Assembly (NCBI RefSeq): GCF_002217655.1 | Contig: NZ_NEWK01000001.1 | Location: 1,250,001 to 1,314,000 of the forward strand | Origin: Geobacillus thermocatenulatus | GTDB taxonomy: Bacteria > Bacillota > Bacilli > Bacillales > Anoxybacillaceae | Direction: 5' to 3' | Length of the DNA stretch: 64,000 nucleotides | Part shown: one piece after another, positions 1 through 9,904 of the stretch | Layout of the letters: every line of letters starts with the position of its first letter | Numbering within the stretch: the first letter of the stretch is position 1 | Made by a program: the position numbers and the translations under genes | Notes under the pieces: generated by a model | Databases searched by the model: none | What the model was told of the DNA's origin: nothing | What the model saw: only the letters and a program-made list of their open reading frames with translations

Positions 1-2
1 CA

Positions 3-1562
3 AGCGGCTTGCCGCGCGTGCTGAAAACGAGGCAGACCGAATTTCATCAGGAAGTGGAACTGGCCAATGGAAAAAAATTGATCACCACCCGCATCCCGAT
101 CATCGATGACAATGGCAAACTGTTTGGGGCGCTCGCGGTATTCAAGGACATCACCGAGCTTGTCGCTTTGGCGGAAGAAATTACGGACTTAAAAGAAGTC
201 CGCATGATGCTTGAAGCGATCATCTATTCGTCGGAAGAGGCGATTTCCGTCGTCGATGAGAATGGGAACGGCATTTTGATCAACCCAGCGTATACAAGGC
301 TCACCGGTCTGACGGAGGAAGATGTCATCGGCAAACCGGCGACCGCCGACATCGCCGAAGGGGAAAGCATGCATATGCAAGTATTAAAAACGCGCCGCCC
401 GGTGCGCGGGGCGCGCATGAAAGTCGGCCCGAAAAACCGCGATGTCATCGTCAATGTCGCCCCGATCATCGTCGACGGGGTGCTCAAAGGAAGCGTCGGC
501 GTCATTCATGATGTGTCAGAAATTCAGCGGCTGACGGCTGAGCTCAACCGGGCGCGGCAAATCATTCGCACGCTCGAGGCGAAATATTCGTTTGCGGATA
601 TTGTCGGTGAGTCAGAGGAGATGAAGGTGGCGATCGAGCAGGCGAAGCTGGCGGCGAAAACACCGGCGACGATTTTGCTACGGGGGGAATCAGGGACAGG
701 CAAGGAGCTGTTCGCCCACGCCATTCACAACGCGAGCGATCGAAAGTATAACAAGTTTATCCGCGTGAATTGCGCGGCCATTCCGGAAACATTATTAGAA
801 AGCGAACTGTTTGGCTATGAGGAAGGAGCGTTTTCTGGTGCGCGGCGCGGCGGCAAGAGAGGGTTGTTTGAGGAAGCAAACAACGGCAGCATTTTTCTTG
901 ACGAAATCGGCGAGCTGTCGGCCAGCACGCAGGCGAAGCTGCTCCGCGTTTTGCAGGAGCGGGAAATCGTTCGCGTCGGCGGGACGAAGCCAATCCCGAT
1001 CAACGTCCGCGTCATCGCCGCGACGAACGTCAACCTTGAAAAAGCGATTGCCGAAGGCGCCTTTCGCGAAGACTTATACTATCGGCTCAATCGGATGCCA
1101 ATTTATATTCCGCCGCTGCGCGCCCGCAAGGAAGACATTCCAGCCCTTTGCCGGCATTTGATCCAGAAACTGAACCAAGATTATGGGCGCAACGTCGAAG
1201 GTGTCACGGACGAAGCGATGGCGAAGCTTCTTGCCTATGATTGGCCGGGAAATGTCCGCGAGCTCGAAAACGTGCTCGGGCGGGCGATGATTTTCATGAA
1301 GTTTCATGAAGTGATGATCGATGCCGCGCACTTGCCGCCGCTCGCTTCCCCTTCGTCAGTGCCGGCTCATCGAGTGGACACGGAGGAGGAGATTCGGCCG
1401 CTTGAGGAAATGGTGAGCCGATACGAAGCGAGCTTGATTGAGCAGGCGCTTCGCCGCCATCGCGGCAATAAAACAGCGGCGGCCCGGGCGCTTGGCATTT
1501 CGGTGCGCAACTTATATTACAAACTCGAGAAATACGGACTTGACAAAAATAGCGTGCAATAA
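3..1562 (+). CDS. bkdR: Sigma-54-dependent activator BkdR (5' end outside window)
   Basis: Activator of the adjacent branched-chain keto acid operon, working with RNA polymerase carrying SigL (sigma-54). The frame is open to the left edge, so the N-terminus (probably a further sensor region) is missing and no true start is visible; about 520 residues remain. Visible domains are a PAS-like sensor segment in the first third, then an AAA+ domain with Walker A GESGTGKE, the sigma-54 contact loop as GAFSGA (Ser instead of the usual Thr), and Walker [11 protein letters not shown]-terminal Fis-type helix-turn-helix ([20 protein letters not shown]) ends the protein. A perfect sigma-54 promoter follows about 80 bp after the stop, which fixes the target. 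Identity as BkdR is family knowledge plus synteny; a RocR-like paralogue is excluded mainly by position. Confidence 0.93.
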   Translation, partial: SGLPRVLKTRQTEFHQEVELANGKKLITTRIPIIDDNGKLFGALAVFKDITELVALAEEITDLKEVRMMLEAIIYSSEEAISVVDENGNGILINPAYTRLTGLTEEDVIGKPATADIAEGESMHMQVLKTRRPVRGARMKVGPKNRDVIVNVAPIIVDGVLKGSVGVIHDVSEIQRLTAELNRARQIIRTLEAKYSFADIVGESEEMKVAIEQAKLAAKTPATILLRGESGTGKELFAHAIHNASDRKYNKFIRVNCAAIPETLLESELFGYEEGAFSGARRGGKRGLFEEANNGSIFLDEIGELSASTQAKLLRVLQEREIVRVGGTKPIPINVRVIAATNVNLEKAIAEGAFREDLYYRLNRMPIYIPPLRARKEDIPALCRHLIQKLNQDYGRNVEGVTDEAMAKLLAYDWPGNVRELENVLGRAMIFMKFHEVMIDAAHLPPLASPSSVPAHRVDTEEEIRPLEEMVSRYEASLIEQALRRHRGNKTAAARALGISVRNLYYKLEKYGLDKNSVQ

Positions 1563-1592
1563 TTTGCGTATAACGAAAAATATTGCACATAC

Positions 1593-1608
1593 CTGTTTAC
1601 GAAAACAG
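1593..1608. promoter_or_regulatory. Inverted repeat, candidate BkdR upstream activating site
   Basis: A perfect 6-bp inverted repeat, CTGTTT-ACGA-AAACAG, lies about 33 bp upstream of the -24 element of the ptb promoter. Sigma-54 activators bind such dyads upstream of their promoters. The dyad is seen; the assignment to BkdR is inference. It is closer to the promoter than typical enhancer sites, so it could also bind another regulator. Confidence 0.4.
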
Positions 1609-1613
1609 TTTAT

Positions 1614-1627
1614 TTTAAAGCGCTTTC
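1614..1627 (+). promoter_or_regulatory. cre-like (CcpA) site upstream of ptb
   Basis: The 14 bases starting near 1615 (TTAAAGCGCTTTCA) match the cre consensus TGNAARCGNWWNCA at all but one defined position and contain the palindrome AAAGCGCTTT at 1617-1626. It sits between the dyad at 1593-1608 and the sigma-54 promoter, a place where bound CcpA could block activator contact. The match is seen; carbon catabolite control of this operon is inferred. Confidence 0.4.
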
Positions 1628-1640
1628 AGTTGTTTTTAGT

Positions 1641-1656
1641 TGGCACGGTTTTTGCA
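1641..1656 (+). promoter_or_regulatory. Sigma-54 (SigL) -24/-12 promoter of the bkd operon
   Basis: TGGCAC (1641-1646), five bases, TTGCA (1652-1656): an exact match to the -24/-12 consensus, with invariant GG at 1642-1643 and GC at 1654-1655. It is directly upstream of ptb and downstream of a sigma-54 activator gene. Transcription should begin near 1668, so the upstream TTG at 1640 cannot be the ptb start codon. Confidence 0.93.
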
Positions 1657-1702
1657 TAAAAAGACCGTGCCGCACGATTTGCAGAAAAGGTTGGTGCAGA
1701 CG

Positions 1703-2602
1703 ATGAAGTTGGAAACATTGATCGAGGAAGCAAGTCAATGTCAAGGTCGGACGGTGGCCGTGGCGGCGGCGGAAGATGAAGAAGTGGTCGAAGCGGTGGC
1801 GATGGCGCTCGAGCATCGCCTCGGCCGGTTTGTGCTGTACGGAGACCGGGAGCGAATTGGACGGTTGCTGAAAGAAAAAGGAGGGGCGCGTTTTGACGAT
1901 GTCGACATCGTTCACGCCAATTCGGTTGCCCAAGCGGCTGAACTGGCGGTGCGCGCCGTTCATTTGAATGAAGCAGATGCCTTGATGAAAGGGCACGTAC
2001 CGACGGCGACCTTGCTGAAAGCCGTTTTGAACAAAGAATACGGGCTGCGCACGGGAAAAGTGTTGTCCCATGTCGCGGTGTTTGACGTGCCGGAGTTCGA
2101 GCGGCTGGTCATCGTGACCGACGCGGCCATGAACATCGCCCCCGATCTCGAGCAAAAGGTGCAAATTGTCAACAATGCCGTCAGCATCGCGCGTTCCATC
2201 GGCATCGAGCGCCCGAAAGTCGCAGCGCTGGCGGCGGTGGAGACGGTCAATCCGGCTATGCCGGCGACCGTCGATGCAGCAGCGCTCGCGATGATGCAAA
2301 AGCGGGGTCAAATCGAACATTGCCTGCTTGACGGACCGCTTGCGTTAGACAATGCGGTGTCCATGACGGCGGCGAAGCATAAGCGGATTGAAAGCGAAGT
2401 GGCTGGACAGGCTGATATTTTGCTTGTGCCGGACATTGAATCCGGCAACATGCTGTACAAGTCGCTCGTCTACCTTGCAAAAGCCAAAGTCGGCGCCGTC
2501 ATCGCCGGGGCGAAAGCGCCGATCGTGTTGACGTCGCGCGCCGACTCAGCGGAAAGCAAACTGTATTCGTTGGCGCTCGCCATCTGTTCAGCAACGAAAT
2601 AA
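1703..2602 (+). CDS. ptb: Phosphate butyryltransferase
   Basis: Converts butyryl-, isobutyryl- or isovaleryl-CoA plus phosphate to the acyl phosphate, which Buk then uses to make ATP. The product is 299 residues, normal for Ptb of the PTA/PTB family. The start is the ATG at 1703 ([20 protein letters not shown]): it follows AGAAAAGG and lies downstream of the predicted transcription start, unlike the longer in-frame TTG start at 1640. First gene of the bkd operon, 20 bp before bcd. Cytoplasmic. Expression is expected to need SigL and BkdR from the promoter at 1641-1656. Confidence 0.94.
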   Translation: MKLETLIEEASQCQGRTVAVAAAEDEEVVEAVAMALEHRLGRFVLYGDRERIGRLLKEKGGARFDDVDIVHANSVAQAAELAVRAVHLNEADALMKGHVPTATLLKAVLNKEYGLRTGKVLSHVAVFDVPEFERLVIVTDAAMNIAPDLEQKVQIVNNAVSIARSIGIERPKVAALAAVETVNPAMPATVDAAALAMMQKRGQIEHCLLDGPLALDNAVSMTAAKHKRIESEVAGQADILLVPDIESGNMLYKSLVYLAKAKVGAVIAGAKAPIVLTSRADSAESKLYSLALAICSATK

Positions 2603-2622
2603 ACAAAAGGAGGCCTCTTTCG

Positions 2623-3726
2623 ATGGAACTGTTTAAATATATGGAGATGTACGATTATGAACAAGTATTGTTTTGCCAAGACAAAGAATCCGGATTGAAG
2701 GCGATCATCGCTATCCATGACACGACGCTCGGCCCGGCGCTCGGCGGGACGCGCATGTGGATGTACAATTCGGAAGAAGAGGCGCTTGAAGACGCCTTGC
2801 GCCTCGCTCGCGGCATGACGTACAAAAACGCGGCTGCCGGCCTCAATTTGGGCGGCGGCAAAACAGTGATCATCGGCGATCCACGCAAAGATAAAAATGA
2901 AGCGATGTTCCGCGCGTTCGGCCGCTTCATTCAAGGGCTGAACGGCCGCTACATTACGGCGGAAGACGTCGGCACGACCGTTGCCGATATGGACATCATC
3001 TACCAAGAAACGGACTATGTGACTGGCATTTCGCCGGAATTCGGTTCATCCGGCAACCCGTCGCCGGCCACGGCTTACGGCGTATATCGTGGGATGAAAG
3101 CGGCGGCGAAGGAAGCATTTGGCAGCGATTCGCTTGAAGGAAAAGTTGTCGCCGTCCAAGGAGTCGGCAATGTCGCCTACCATTTATGCCGCCATTTGCA
3201 CGAAGAAGGAGCGAAACTCATCGTTACCGACATCAACAAGGAAGCGGTGGCGCGCGCGGTCGAGGAATTTGGAGCGAAAGCGGTTGACCCGAACGACATT
3301 TACGGCGTGGAGTGCGATATTTTTGCTCCATGCGCGCTCGGCGGCATCATCAACGACCACACGATTCCGCAGCTGAAAGCGAAAGTAATCGCCGGATCGG
3401 CGAACAACCAGCTGAAAGAGCCGCGCCATGGCGACATGATCCATGAAATGGGCATCGTCTATGCACCGGATTATGTGATCAACGCCGGCGGCGTCATCAA
3501 CGTCGCTGATGAGCTGTACGGCTACAACCGCGAACGGGCGATGAAAAAGATCGAGCAGATTTATGACAACATCGAAAAAGTGTTTGCCATCGCCAAGCGC
3601 GACAACATTCCGACGTATGTGGCCGCCGACCGAATGGCGGAAGAGCGGATTGAAACGATGCGCAAAGCGCGCAGCCAATTTTTGCAAAATGGCCATCATA
3701 TTTTAAGCCGCCGCCGCGCCCGCTAA
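2623..3726 (+). CDS. bcd: Leucine dehydrogenase (branched-chain amino acid dehydrogenase)
   Basis: NAD-dependent oxidative deamination of leucine, isoleucine and valine to the 2-oxo acids, which feed the dehydrogenase complex encoded downstream. The product is 367 residues, the usual size. The Glu/Leu/Phe/Val dehydrogenase signature is clear: glycine-rich segment with catalytic lysine ([14 protein letters not shown], near residue 80) and a Rossmann nucleotide-binding segment [14 protein letters not shown] near residue 175-190. Strong RBS AAAGGAGG precedes the ATG at 2623. Second gene of the bkd operon. Bacillus and Geobacillus leucine dehydrogenases are well characterised octamers. Confidence 0.96.
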   Translation: MELFKYMEMYDYEQVLFCQDKESGLKAIIAIHDTTLGPALGGTRMWMYNSEEEALEDALRLARGMTYKNAAAGLNLGGGKTVIIGDPRKDKNEAMFRAFGRFIQGLNGRYITAEDVGTTVADMDIIYQETDYVTGISPEFGSSGNPSPATAYGVYRGMKAAAKEAFGSDSLEGKVVAVQGVGNVAYHLCRHLHEEGAKLIVTDINKEAVARAVEEFGAKAVDPNDIYGVECDIFAPCALGGIINDHTIPQLKAKVIAGSANNQLKEPRHGDMIHEMGIVYAPDYVINAGGVINVADELYGYNRERAMKKIEQIYDNIEKVFAIAKRDNIPTYVAADRMAEERIETMRKARSQFLQNGHHILSRRRAR

Positions 3727-3781
3727 TAGCGGCGCGGGGCGGCCTTCCGCCCCGCCGGCGGATGATGGAGGGACAGCAACG

Positions 3782-4894
3782 ATGGAAGAGCAGAAGTTTC
3801 GCATTTTAACGATCAATCCAGGCTCGACTTCAACGAAGATCGGCGTGTTTGAAAATGAACGGCCATTGCTCGAAAAAACGATCCGTCACGAGGCGGACGT
3901 GCTTCGGCAATATAAAACGATTGCGGATCAGTATGAGTTCCGCAAACAAACGATTTTGCAAGCGCTGGATGAAGAAGGGATCAATTTATCGAAGTTGAGC
4001 GCCGTCTGCGGCCGCGGCGGGCTTCTCCGTCCGATCGAAGGCGGGACGTACCGCGTCAATGAGGCGATGCTTGAAGATTTGCGCCGCGGTTATTCGGGAC
4101 AGCACGCCTCCAATCTCGGCGGCATTTTGGCTCATGAGATCGCCTCAGCCTTAAACATCCCGGCGTTTATCGTCGACCCAGTCGTCGTCGACGAACTCGA
4201 TCCAATCGCCCGGATCAGCGGGTTCCCGCTCATTGAGCGGCGCAGCATTTTCCACGCCTTAAACCAAAAAGCGGTCGCGCGCCGCGTCGCCAGGCAGCTC
4301 GGCAAACGGTATGACGAACTGAACTTGATCGTCGCCCATATGGGCGGCGGCATCACGGTCGGCGCCCATAAGCAAGGGCGGGTGGTTGACGTGAACAACG
4401 GGCTTGACGGCGAAGGCCCGTTCAGTCCGGAGCGCGCCGGGACGGTGCCGGCCGGCGATTTGGTAGCGCTATGCTTCTCGGGCGACTACTATCGCGAGGA
4501 AGTGATGCGCATGCTTGTCGGCCAAGGCGGACTTGTCGGGTACCTTGGCACGAACGATGCGGTGAAAGTCGAGAACATGATCGAAGCCGGCGATGAAAAG
4601 GCCAAGCTCGTGTATGAGGCGATGGCGTACCAAGTGGCGAAAGAAATCGGTGCGGCAAGCGCTGTATTGGCGGGCAAAGTTGACGCCATCATTTTGACCG
4701 GCGGACTGGCGTATGGCAAATCGTTCGTCGAACAGATCACTCGCCGCGTGCAATGGATCGCCGATGTGATCGTCCATCCGGGCGAAAACGAACTGCAGGC
4801 GCTCGCCGAAGGCGCGCTTCGCGTCCTGCGCGGCGAAGAAGAGGAAAAAGTGTATCCAGGCGAGGCCGTTTCGCCGGTTCCAGCCCGGCGCTGA
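3782..4894 (+). CDS. buk: Butyrate kinase (branched-chain fatty acid kinase)
   Basis: Transfers phosphate from butyryl or branched acyl phosphate to ADP, completing the Ptb-Buk substrate-level phosphorylation route. The product is 370 residues with the ASKHA-fold acetokinase signature at the N-terminus ([16 protein letters not shown], residues 8-23) and the conserved glycine-rich stretch [18 protein letters not shown] near residue 182. ATG at 3782 follows GGAGGGACAGCAACG. It sits between bcd and lpdV, as in B. subtilis. Confidence 0.95.
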   Translation: MEEQKFRILTINPGSTSTKIGVFENERPLLEKTIRHEADVLRQYKTIADQYEFRKQTILQALDEEGINLSKLSAVCGRGGLLRPIEGGTYRVNEAMLEDLRRGYSGQHASNLGGILAHEIASALNIPAFIVDPVVVDELDPIARISGFPLIERRSIFHALNQKAVARRVARQLGKRYDELNLIVAHMGGGITVGAHKQGRVVDVNNGLDGEGPFSPERAGTVPAGDLVALCFSGDYYREEVMRMLVGQGGLVGYLGTNDAVKVENMIEAGDEKAKLVYEAMAYQVAKEIGAASAVLAGKVDAIILTGGLAYGKSFVEQITRRVQWIADVIVHPGENELQALAEGALRVLRGEEEEKVYPGEAVSPVPARR

Positions 4895-4924
4895 TGCGGC
4901 AACGGACAGAAAGGAGAAGGCAAG

Positions 4925-6346
4925 ATGGCAAAGGAATACGATGTCGTCATTCTTGGCGGAGGAACGGGTGGCTATGTGGCCGCCATTCGCGCCTCGCAGC
5001 TCGGGTTGAAAACGGCCGTTGTGGAAAAAGGAAAGCTCGGCGGCACGTGCCTGCACGCCGGCTGCATTCCGTCCAAAGCGCTGCTTCGCAGTGCTGAAGT
5101 GTACGCGCAAACGAAAAACGGCGAGGCGTTTGGCGTCATCGCCGACGGCGTGCGCCTTGATTTTGCCAAAGTGCAGGCGCGCAAAGCGGCGATTGTCGAC
5201 CAGCTCCATAAAGGTGTGCAGCATTTGATGAAAAAAGGGAAAATTGATGTGTACGCCGGCATCGGCCGCCTGCTCGGCCCGTCGATCTTTTCCCCGCTGC
5301 CGGGGACGGTGTCGGTCGAAATGAACGACGGCAGCGAAAACGAAATGCTCGTCCCGAAATTCGTCGTCATCGCCACCGGTTCGCGCCCGCGCACGCTGCC
5401 GGGGCTCGAGCCGGACGGCGAATTCGTGATGACGTCCGATGAAGCGCTGCAAATGGAGACGCTTCCCTCGTCCATCTTGATTGTCGGCGGCGGTGTGATC
5501 GGCATGGAATGGGCGTCGATGCTCAACGATTTCGGCGTGGAGGTCACCGTGCTTGAGTATGCCGATCGCATTTTGCCGACAGAAGATGAAGATGTCTCAA
5601 AAGAAATGGAAAAACTGCTCCGCCGCCGCGGTGTCAACATCGTCACAGGAGCGCGGGTGCTCGCGGAAACGCTCGAGAAAGGAAACGGCGTCACGATCCA
5701 AGCGGAGCATCAAGGCGAGCGAAAAACGTTTGCGGCTGACAAGATGCTCGTTTCCGTCGGACGGCAAGCCAACATTGAAGGAATTGGTCTCGAAAACACC
5801 GAAATTGTTGTGGAGAAGGGATATATTCAAACAAACGAGTTCGGCCAAACGAAAGAATCGCACATTTACGCAATCGGTGATGTCATCGGCGGCCTGCAGC
5901 TTGCCCATGTTGCGGCCCATGAAGGGATTGTCGCCATTGAGCATTTGGCCGGGCGCAACCCAGCGCCGATTGACTATACGATGGTGCCCCGCTGCATTTA
6001 CACCCGTCCGGAAGCGGCGGCAGTTGGCTTAACCGAACAAGAGGCGAAAGCGAAAGGCTATGATGTCAAGGTCGGCAAATTTCCGTTTAAAGCCATTGGC
6101 AAGGCGCTTGTGTTCGGTGAGGCGGAAGGGTTTGTGAAACTCATCGCCGACCGGAACACGGACGATCTGCTTGGCGTCCATATGGTCGGGCCGCACGTGA
6201 CCGATTTGATTTCCGAAGCCGGTCTCGCCCGCGTGCTCGATGCGGCCCCGTGGGAAGTGGCGCATGCGATCCATCCGCACCCGACGCTGTCAGAGGCCAT
6301 GGCGGAAGCAGCGCTGGCGGTCGATGGCAAAGCGATTCATTTTTAA
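4925..6346 (+). CDS. lpdV: Dihydrolipoyl dehydrogenase, E3 of the branched-chain 2-oxo acid dehydrogenase
   Basis: FAD flavoprotein that reoxidises the dihydrolipoyl groups of the E2 subunit and reduces NAD. The product is 473 residues. FAD-binding GGGTGG is at residues 11-16, and the redox-active disulphide is Cys42/Cys47 in GGTCLHAGCIPSK. An NAD-binding ILIVGGGVIGMEWAS follows, and the C-terminal active-site base lies in HAIHPHPTLSEAM. RBS AAAGGAGAAGG precedes the ATG at 4925. Its position in the bkd operon marks it as the complex-specific E3 rather than the pyruvate dehydrogenase E3. Confidence 0.95.
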   Translation: MAKEYDVVILGGGTGGYVAAIRASQLGLKTAVVEKGKLGGTCLHAGCIPSKALLRSAEVYAQTKNGEAFGVIADGVRLDFAKVQARKAAIVDQLHKGVQHLMKKGKIDVYAGIGRLLGPSIFSPLPGTVSVEMNDGSENEMLVPKFVVIATGSRPRTLPGLEPDGEFVMTSDEALQMETLPSSILIVGGGVIGMEWASMLNDFGVEVTVLEYADRILPTEDEDVSKEMEKLLRRRGVNIVTGARVLAETLEKGNGVTIQAEHQGERKTFAADKMLVSVGRQANIEGIGLENTEIVVEKGYIQTNEFGQTKESHIYAIGDVIGGLQLAHVAAHEGIVAIEHLAGRNPAPIDYTMVPRCIYTRPEAAAVGLTEQEAKAKGYDVKVGKFPFKAIGKALVFGEAEGFVKLIADRNTDDLLGVHMVGPHVTDLISEAGLARVLDAAPWEVAHAIHPHPTLSEAMAEAALAVDGKAIHF

Positions 6347-6409
6347 GTTCTAGCGGCATCCGTTCGGTGCATGATCATTCATTGACAAGGAATAAGGGAG
6401 GTTGTTGCG

Positions 6410-7405
6410 ATGGCGCAAAACCGTCATCAGGCGCTCGGATTAAGCGATGACACCGTGTTGGAAATGTATGAAACAATGCTTCTCGCCCGCAAGCTCGATG
6501 AGCGGATGTGGCTGTTAAACCGCGCCGGGAAAATTCCGTTCGTCATCTCGTGCCAAGGGCAGGAAGCGGCGCAAGTCGGCGCGGCGTTCGCCCTTGATCG
6601 GACGAAGGACTATGTACTGCCGTACTACCGGGATATGGGGGTTGTGTTGACGTTCGGCATGACGCCAAGAGAATTGATGTTAGCGGCGTTCGCCAAGGCG
6701 GAAGACCCAAACTCCGGCGGCCGGCAAATGCCCGGGCATTTCGGGCAAAAGAAAAACCGGATCGTCACCGGCTCCTCGCCGGTGACGACGCAAGTGCCGC
6801 ATGCGGTCGGCTTTGCGTTGGCGGCGAAAATGGAAAAGAAAGATTTCGTCGCTTTCGTCACCTTTGGCGAAGGATCGTCGAACCAAGGCGACTTCCATGA
6901 AGGGGCCAACTTCGCTGGCGTTCACAAGCTTCCGGTGATTTTTATGTGCGAAAACAACAAGTACGCCATTTCCGTGCCGATTTCGAAACAACTCGCGTGC
7001 GAAAAGGTGTCGGACCGCGCCGTCGGCTACGGCATGCCGGGCTATACGGTCGACGGCACCGATCCGCTTGAAGTGTACCGCGTCGTCAAAGAAGCAGCCG
7101 ACCGCGCCCGCCGCGGCGAAGGGCCGACGCTCATCGAGGCGGTGACATACCGGCTGACGTCGCACTCGTCGGACGACGACCATCGCGTCTACCGGACGGA
7201 AGAAGAGCTCGCTGAGGCGCGCGCCAAAGACCCGATCGTCACATTTGCCAACTATTTGAAAGAAACGGGCGTTTTGACCGATGAACGGGATGAAGAAATT
7301 CAAGCGCGCGTCATGAAGGAAGTGAACGAAGCGACCGACTACGCCGAAAAGGCGCCGTACGCCGAGCCGGAGCACGCGCTTCGCTACGTGTATGCCGAGG
7401 AGTAA
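6410..7405 (+). CDS. bkdAA: Branched-chain 2-oxo acid dehydrogenase E1 alpha
   Basis: Thiamine-diphosphate-dependent decarboxylase alpha chain; pairs with the E1 beta subunit encoded next. The product is 331 residues. The thiamine-binding motif is visible as GEGSSNQGDFHEGANFA followed by ENNKYAIS (about residues 153-185), and the phosphorylation-loop-like SSDDDHRVYR occurs near residue 255. ATG at 6410 has RBS AGGGAGG. Fifth gene of the operon; 63 bp separate it from lpdV and 17 bp from bkdAB. Confidence 0.95.
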   Translation: MAQNRHQALGLSDDTVLEMYETMLLARKLDERMWLLNRAGKIPFVISCQGQEAAQVGAAFALDRTKDYVLPYYRDMGVVLTFGMTPRELMLAAFAKAEDPNSGGRQMPGHFGQKKNRIVTGSSPVTTQVPHAVGFALAAKMEKKDFVAFVTFGEGSSNQGDFHEGANFAGVHKLPVIFMCENNKYAISVPISKQLACEKVSDRAVGYGMPGYTVDGTDPLEVYRVVKEAADRARRGEGPTLIEAVTYRLTSHSSDDDHRVYRTEEELAEARAKDPIVTFANYLKETGVLTDERDEEIQARVMKEVNEATDYAEKAPYAEPEHALRYVYAEE

Positions 7406-7422
7406 GGGAGGGGGACTTGACG

Positions 7423-8406
7423 ATGCCTGTTATTTCCTATATTGATGCGGTTACGATGGCGATTCGCGAAGAGATGGAACGAGACCCACGCGTGTTTGTG
7501 TTAGGAGAAGACGTCGGCCGAAAAGGCGGGGTGTTCAAAGCGACGCAAGGATTGTACGAGCAGTTCGGCGAAGAGCGCGTCATCGACACGCCGCTTGCTG
7601 AATCGGCGATCGTCGGCGTCGGCATCGGCGCGGCGATGTACGGCCTGCGCCCGATTGCCGAAATTCAGTTTGCCGATTTTATCATGCCAGCGGTCAACCA
7701 AATCATTTCGGAAGCGGCGCGCATCCGCTACCGCTCGAACAACGACTGGAACTGCCCGATCGTCATCCGCGCCCCGTACGGCGGCGGCGTTCACGGTGCT
7801 CTGTACCACTCTCAATCGGTGGAAGCGATTTTCGCCAACCAGCCGGGGCTGAAAATCGTCATGCCGTCGACGCCGTATGATGTAAAGGGATTATTGAAAG
7901 CGGCGATTCGCGACGAAGACCCGGTGCTCTTTTTCGAGCATAAACGCGCCTACCGCCTCATTAAAGGGGAAGTGCCGGAGGACGACTATGTGCTTCCGAT
8001 CGGCAAGGCGGATGTCAAGCGTGAAGGCGATGACATCACCGTCATCACGTACGGGCTGTGCGTCCATTTTGCCTTGCAGGCGGCCGAGCGCGTCGCGCAA
8101 GACGGCATTTCCGTTCACCTGTTGGATTTGCGCACCGTCTACCCGCTCGACAAAGAAGCAATCATTGAAGCGGCGAGCAAAACAGGAAAAGTGCTGCTCA
8201 TTACGGAAGACAATAAAGAAGGCAGCGTCATGAGCGAAGCCGCCGCCATTATCGCGGAGCATTGTTTGTTTGATCTCGACGCGCCGATTATGCGCCTCGC
8301 CGGTCCAGACGTCCCGGCCATGCCGTATGCGCCGACGATGGAAAAGTTCTTTATGGTCAACCCGGAAAAAGTCGAAAAAGCGATGCGTGAACTCGCGGCG
8401 TTTTAA
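7423..8406 (+). CDS. bkdAB: Branched-chain 2-oxo acid dehydrogenase E1 beta
   Basis: Beta chain of the E1 heterotetramer; binds the pyrophosphate half of thiamine diphosphate and the E2 core. The product is 327 residues from the ATG at 7423 (MPVISYIDAVTMAIREEM). This start has GGGAGGGGG at good spacing; the TTG at 7417 is too close to that RBS. The transketolase-like pyrimidine-binding domain (VFVLGEDVGRKGGVF; DTPLAESAIVGVGIG) is followed by the transketolase C-terminal domain. The next gene is separated by an unusually long 148-bp gap. Confidence 0.95.
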   Translation: MPVISYIDAVTMAIREEMERDPRVFVLGEDVGRKGGVFKATQGLYEQFGEERVIDTPLAESAIVGVGIGAAMYGLRPIAEIQFADFIMPAVNQIISEAARIRYRSNNDWNCPIVIRAPYGGGVHGALYHSQSVEAIFANQPGLKIVMPSTPYDVKGLLKAAIRDEDPVLFFEHKRAYRLIKGEVPEDDYVLPIGKADVKREGDDITVITYGLCVHFALQAAERVAQDGISVHLLDLRTVYPLDKEAIIEAASKTGKVLLITEDNKEGSVMSEAAAIIAEHCLFDLDAPIMRLAGPDVPAMPYAPTMEKFFMVNPEKVEKAMRELAAF

Positions 8407-8554
8407 TGGAAGGATCCATGCCGCCTCCCGTCTAGGAGCAGTGGAGGAGGGAGAAACCCCGGTCCGTTGCGGAGCTTCTCAAGTTTTGAGGCGAACCGCA
8501 GGCGGCCGGGGCGCCGCGGCGAAGACATTGCAGCGAAGATAGGAGGGTATCGAT
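8407..8554 (+). other. Intra-operon gap between bkdAB and bkdB
   Basis: 148 bp without an open gene, much longer than the other intra-operon gaps. It is GC-rich, has no clear sigma-A promoter and no terminator with a T tract, and ends with the bkdB RBS AGGAGGG at 8541-8547. It contains only a short CTCAA/TTGAG hairpin near 8478-8490. It may set RNA processing or relative E2 expression, but nothing specific is demonstrated. Confidence 0.35.
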
Positions 8555-9898
8555 GTGGCCATCGAACAATTGACGATGCCTCAGCTCGGGGAAAGCGTCA
8601 CGGAAGGCACGATCAGCAAATGGCTCGTCTCCCCGGGCGACAAAGTGAACAAATACGACCCAGTTGCCGAAGTCATCACCGATAAAGTGAGCGCGGAAAT
8701 TCCGTCGTCATTTGCCGGCGTCATTCGCGAGCTGATCGCCAAAGAAGGGGAGACGCTCCCGGTCGGCGCGCCGATTTGCACGATCGAAGTCGAAGGCGCT
8801 GCACCGGCTCCGGAAGCGAAGCCGGCGGATGAAGCGCCGAAAGCAGAAGACAGCGCGGAACCAGCCGCTCCGAAAAAGGCCGCTCGGGCAAACAACGGCC
8901 GCTATTCGCCGGCCGTGCTCCGCCTCGCCCAAGAGCACGGCATTGACTTGGAACAAGTCCAAGGCACCGGTCTTGGCGGGCGGGTGACGCGCAAAGATTT
9001 GCTCAAACTCATTGAGTCCGGGCAAATTCCGAAAGCGGGAGCGGCACCGGCGGCGGAACAAGCGGCGCCAAAAGCGGAACCGAGAACGGAGCAGCCGGCC
9101 CCGGCCGCCGCGGCGGCTCAACCGTCTGCCGCTGCCGCGCCAACCGCGCCGCAAGCAGCGCCGGTCAAACTAGCGGCCCCGAACGTCGAAGCCGGAGCGG
9201 GCGACATCGAAATTCCGGTCACCCCGGTGCGCAGAGCGATCGCCGCGAACATGCTCCGCAGCAAACACGAAGCGCCGCACGCGTGGACGATGGTCGAAGT
9301 CGACGTGACCGACCTGGTCGCCTACCGCGATGCGATCAAAGACGAGTTCAAGCGGCGTGAAGGGTTCAATTTGACGTATTTCGCCTTCTTCGTCAAGGCG
9401 GTCGCCCAAGCGCTGAAAGAATTTCCGCAGCTGAACTCGACGTGGGCGGGCGATAAGATCATTCAACGCAAAGACATCAACATCTCGATCGCCGTCGCGA
9501 CCGATGACGCCTTGTTCGTGCCCGTCATCAAGCACGCCGATGAAAAAACGATCAAAGGCATCGCCCGCGAAATCGCTGAACTGGCGGCGAAAACGCGCGC
9601 CGGCAAACTGCGCCCGGAAGACATGCAAGGCGGCACGTTCACCGTCAACAACACCGGCGCGTTCGGCTCGGTGCAGTCGATGGGCATTATCAACTACCCG
9701 CAAGCGGCCATTTTGCAAGTGGAAACGATCGTCAAACGACCCGTCGTCAAAAACGGCATGATCGCCATCCGCGACATGGTCAACTTATGCTTGTCGCTTG
9801 ACCATCGCGTCTTGGACGGCCTCATTTGCGGCCGCTTCCTCGCCCGCGTCAAAGCGATTTTGGAAAACATGAACAAAGACAACACGCCGATTTATTAA
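8555..9898 (+). CDS. bkdB: Branched-chain 2-oxo acid dehydrogenase E2 (lipoyl acyltransferase)
   Basis: Core of the complex: carries acyl groups on lipoyl-lysine and transfers them to CoA. The product is 447 residues from GTG 8555, preceded by AGGAGGG; an overlapping ATG at 8553 is out of frame. Order of domains: lipoyl domain (1-78) with lipoylated Lys44 in EVITDKVSAEIPS; Ala/Pro/Glu-rich linker; peripheral-subunit-binding domain (about 113-153, RYSPAVLRLAQEHGIDLEQV, then GTGLGGRVTRKDLL); second Ala/Pro linker (about 160-205); catalytic domain to the C-terminus with active-site HRVLDG. Last gene of the operon, followed by a terminator. Confidence 0.95.
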   Translation: MAIEQLTMPQLGESVTEGTISKWLVSPGDKVNKYDPVAEVITDKVSAEIPSSFAGVIRELIAKEGETLPVGAPICTIEVEGAAPAPEAKPADEAPKAEDSAEPAAPKKAARANNGRYSPAVLRLAQEHGIDLEQVQGTGLGGRVTRKDLLKLIESGQIPKAGAAPAAEQAAPKAEPRTEQPAPAAAAAQPSAAAAPTAPQAAPVKLAAPNVEAGAGDIEIPVTPVRRAIAANMLRSKHEAPHAWTMVEVDVTDLVAYRDAIKDEFKRREGFNLTYFAFFVKAVAQALKEFPQLNSTWAGDKIIQRKDINISIAVATDDALFVPVIKHADEKTIKGIAREIAELAAKTRAGKLRPEDMQGGTFTVNNTGAFGSVQSMGIINYPQAAILQVETIVKRPVVKNGMIAIRDMVNLCLSLDHRVLDGLICGRFLARVKAILENMNKDNTPIY

Positions 9899-9904
9899 CG
9901 ATTC

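Noticed and set aside
1610-2320. 236-codon minus-strand ORF opposite ptb, one of many long antisense ORFs over GC-rich genes
   Set aside because: Antisense frames stay open here because of codon composition; the plus-strand gene is unambiguous and the antisense product has no domain or RBS.
7417-7422. TTG 7417 as the bkdAB start
   Set aside because: It is only two bases from the GGAGGGGG site; the ATG at 7423 has normal spacing.
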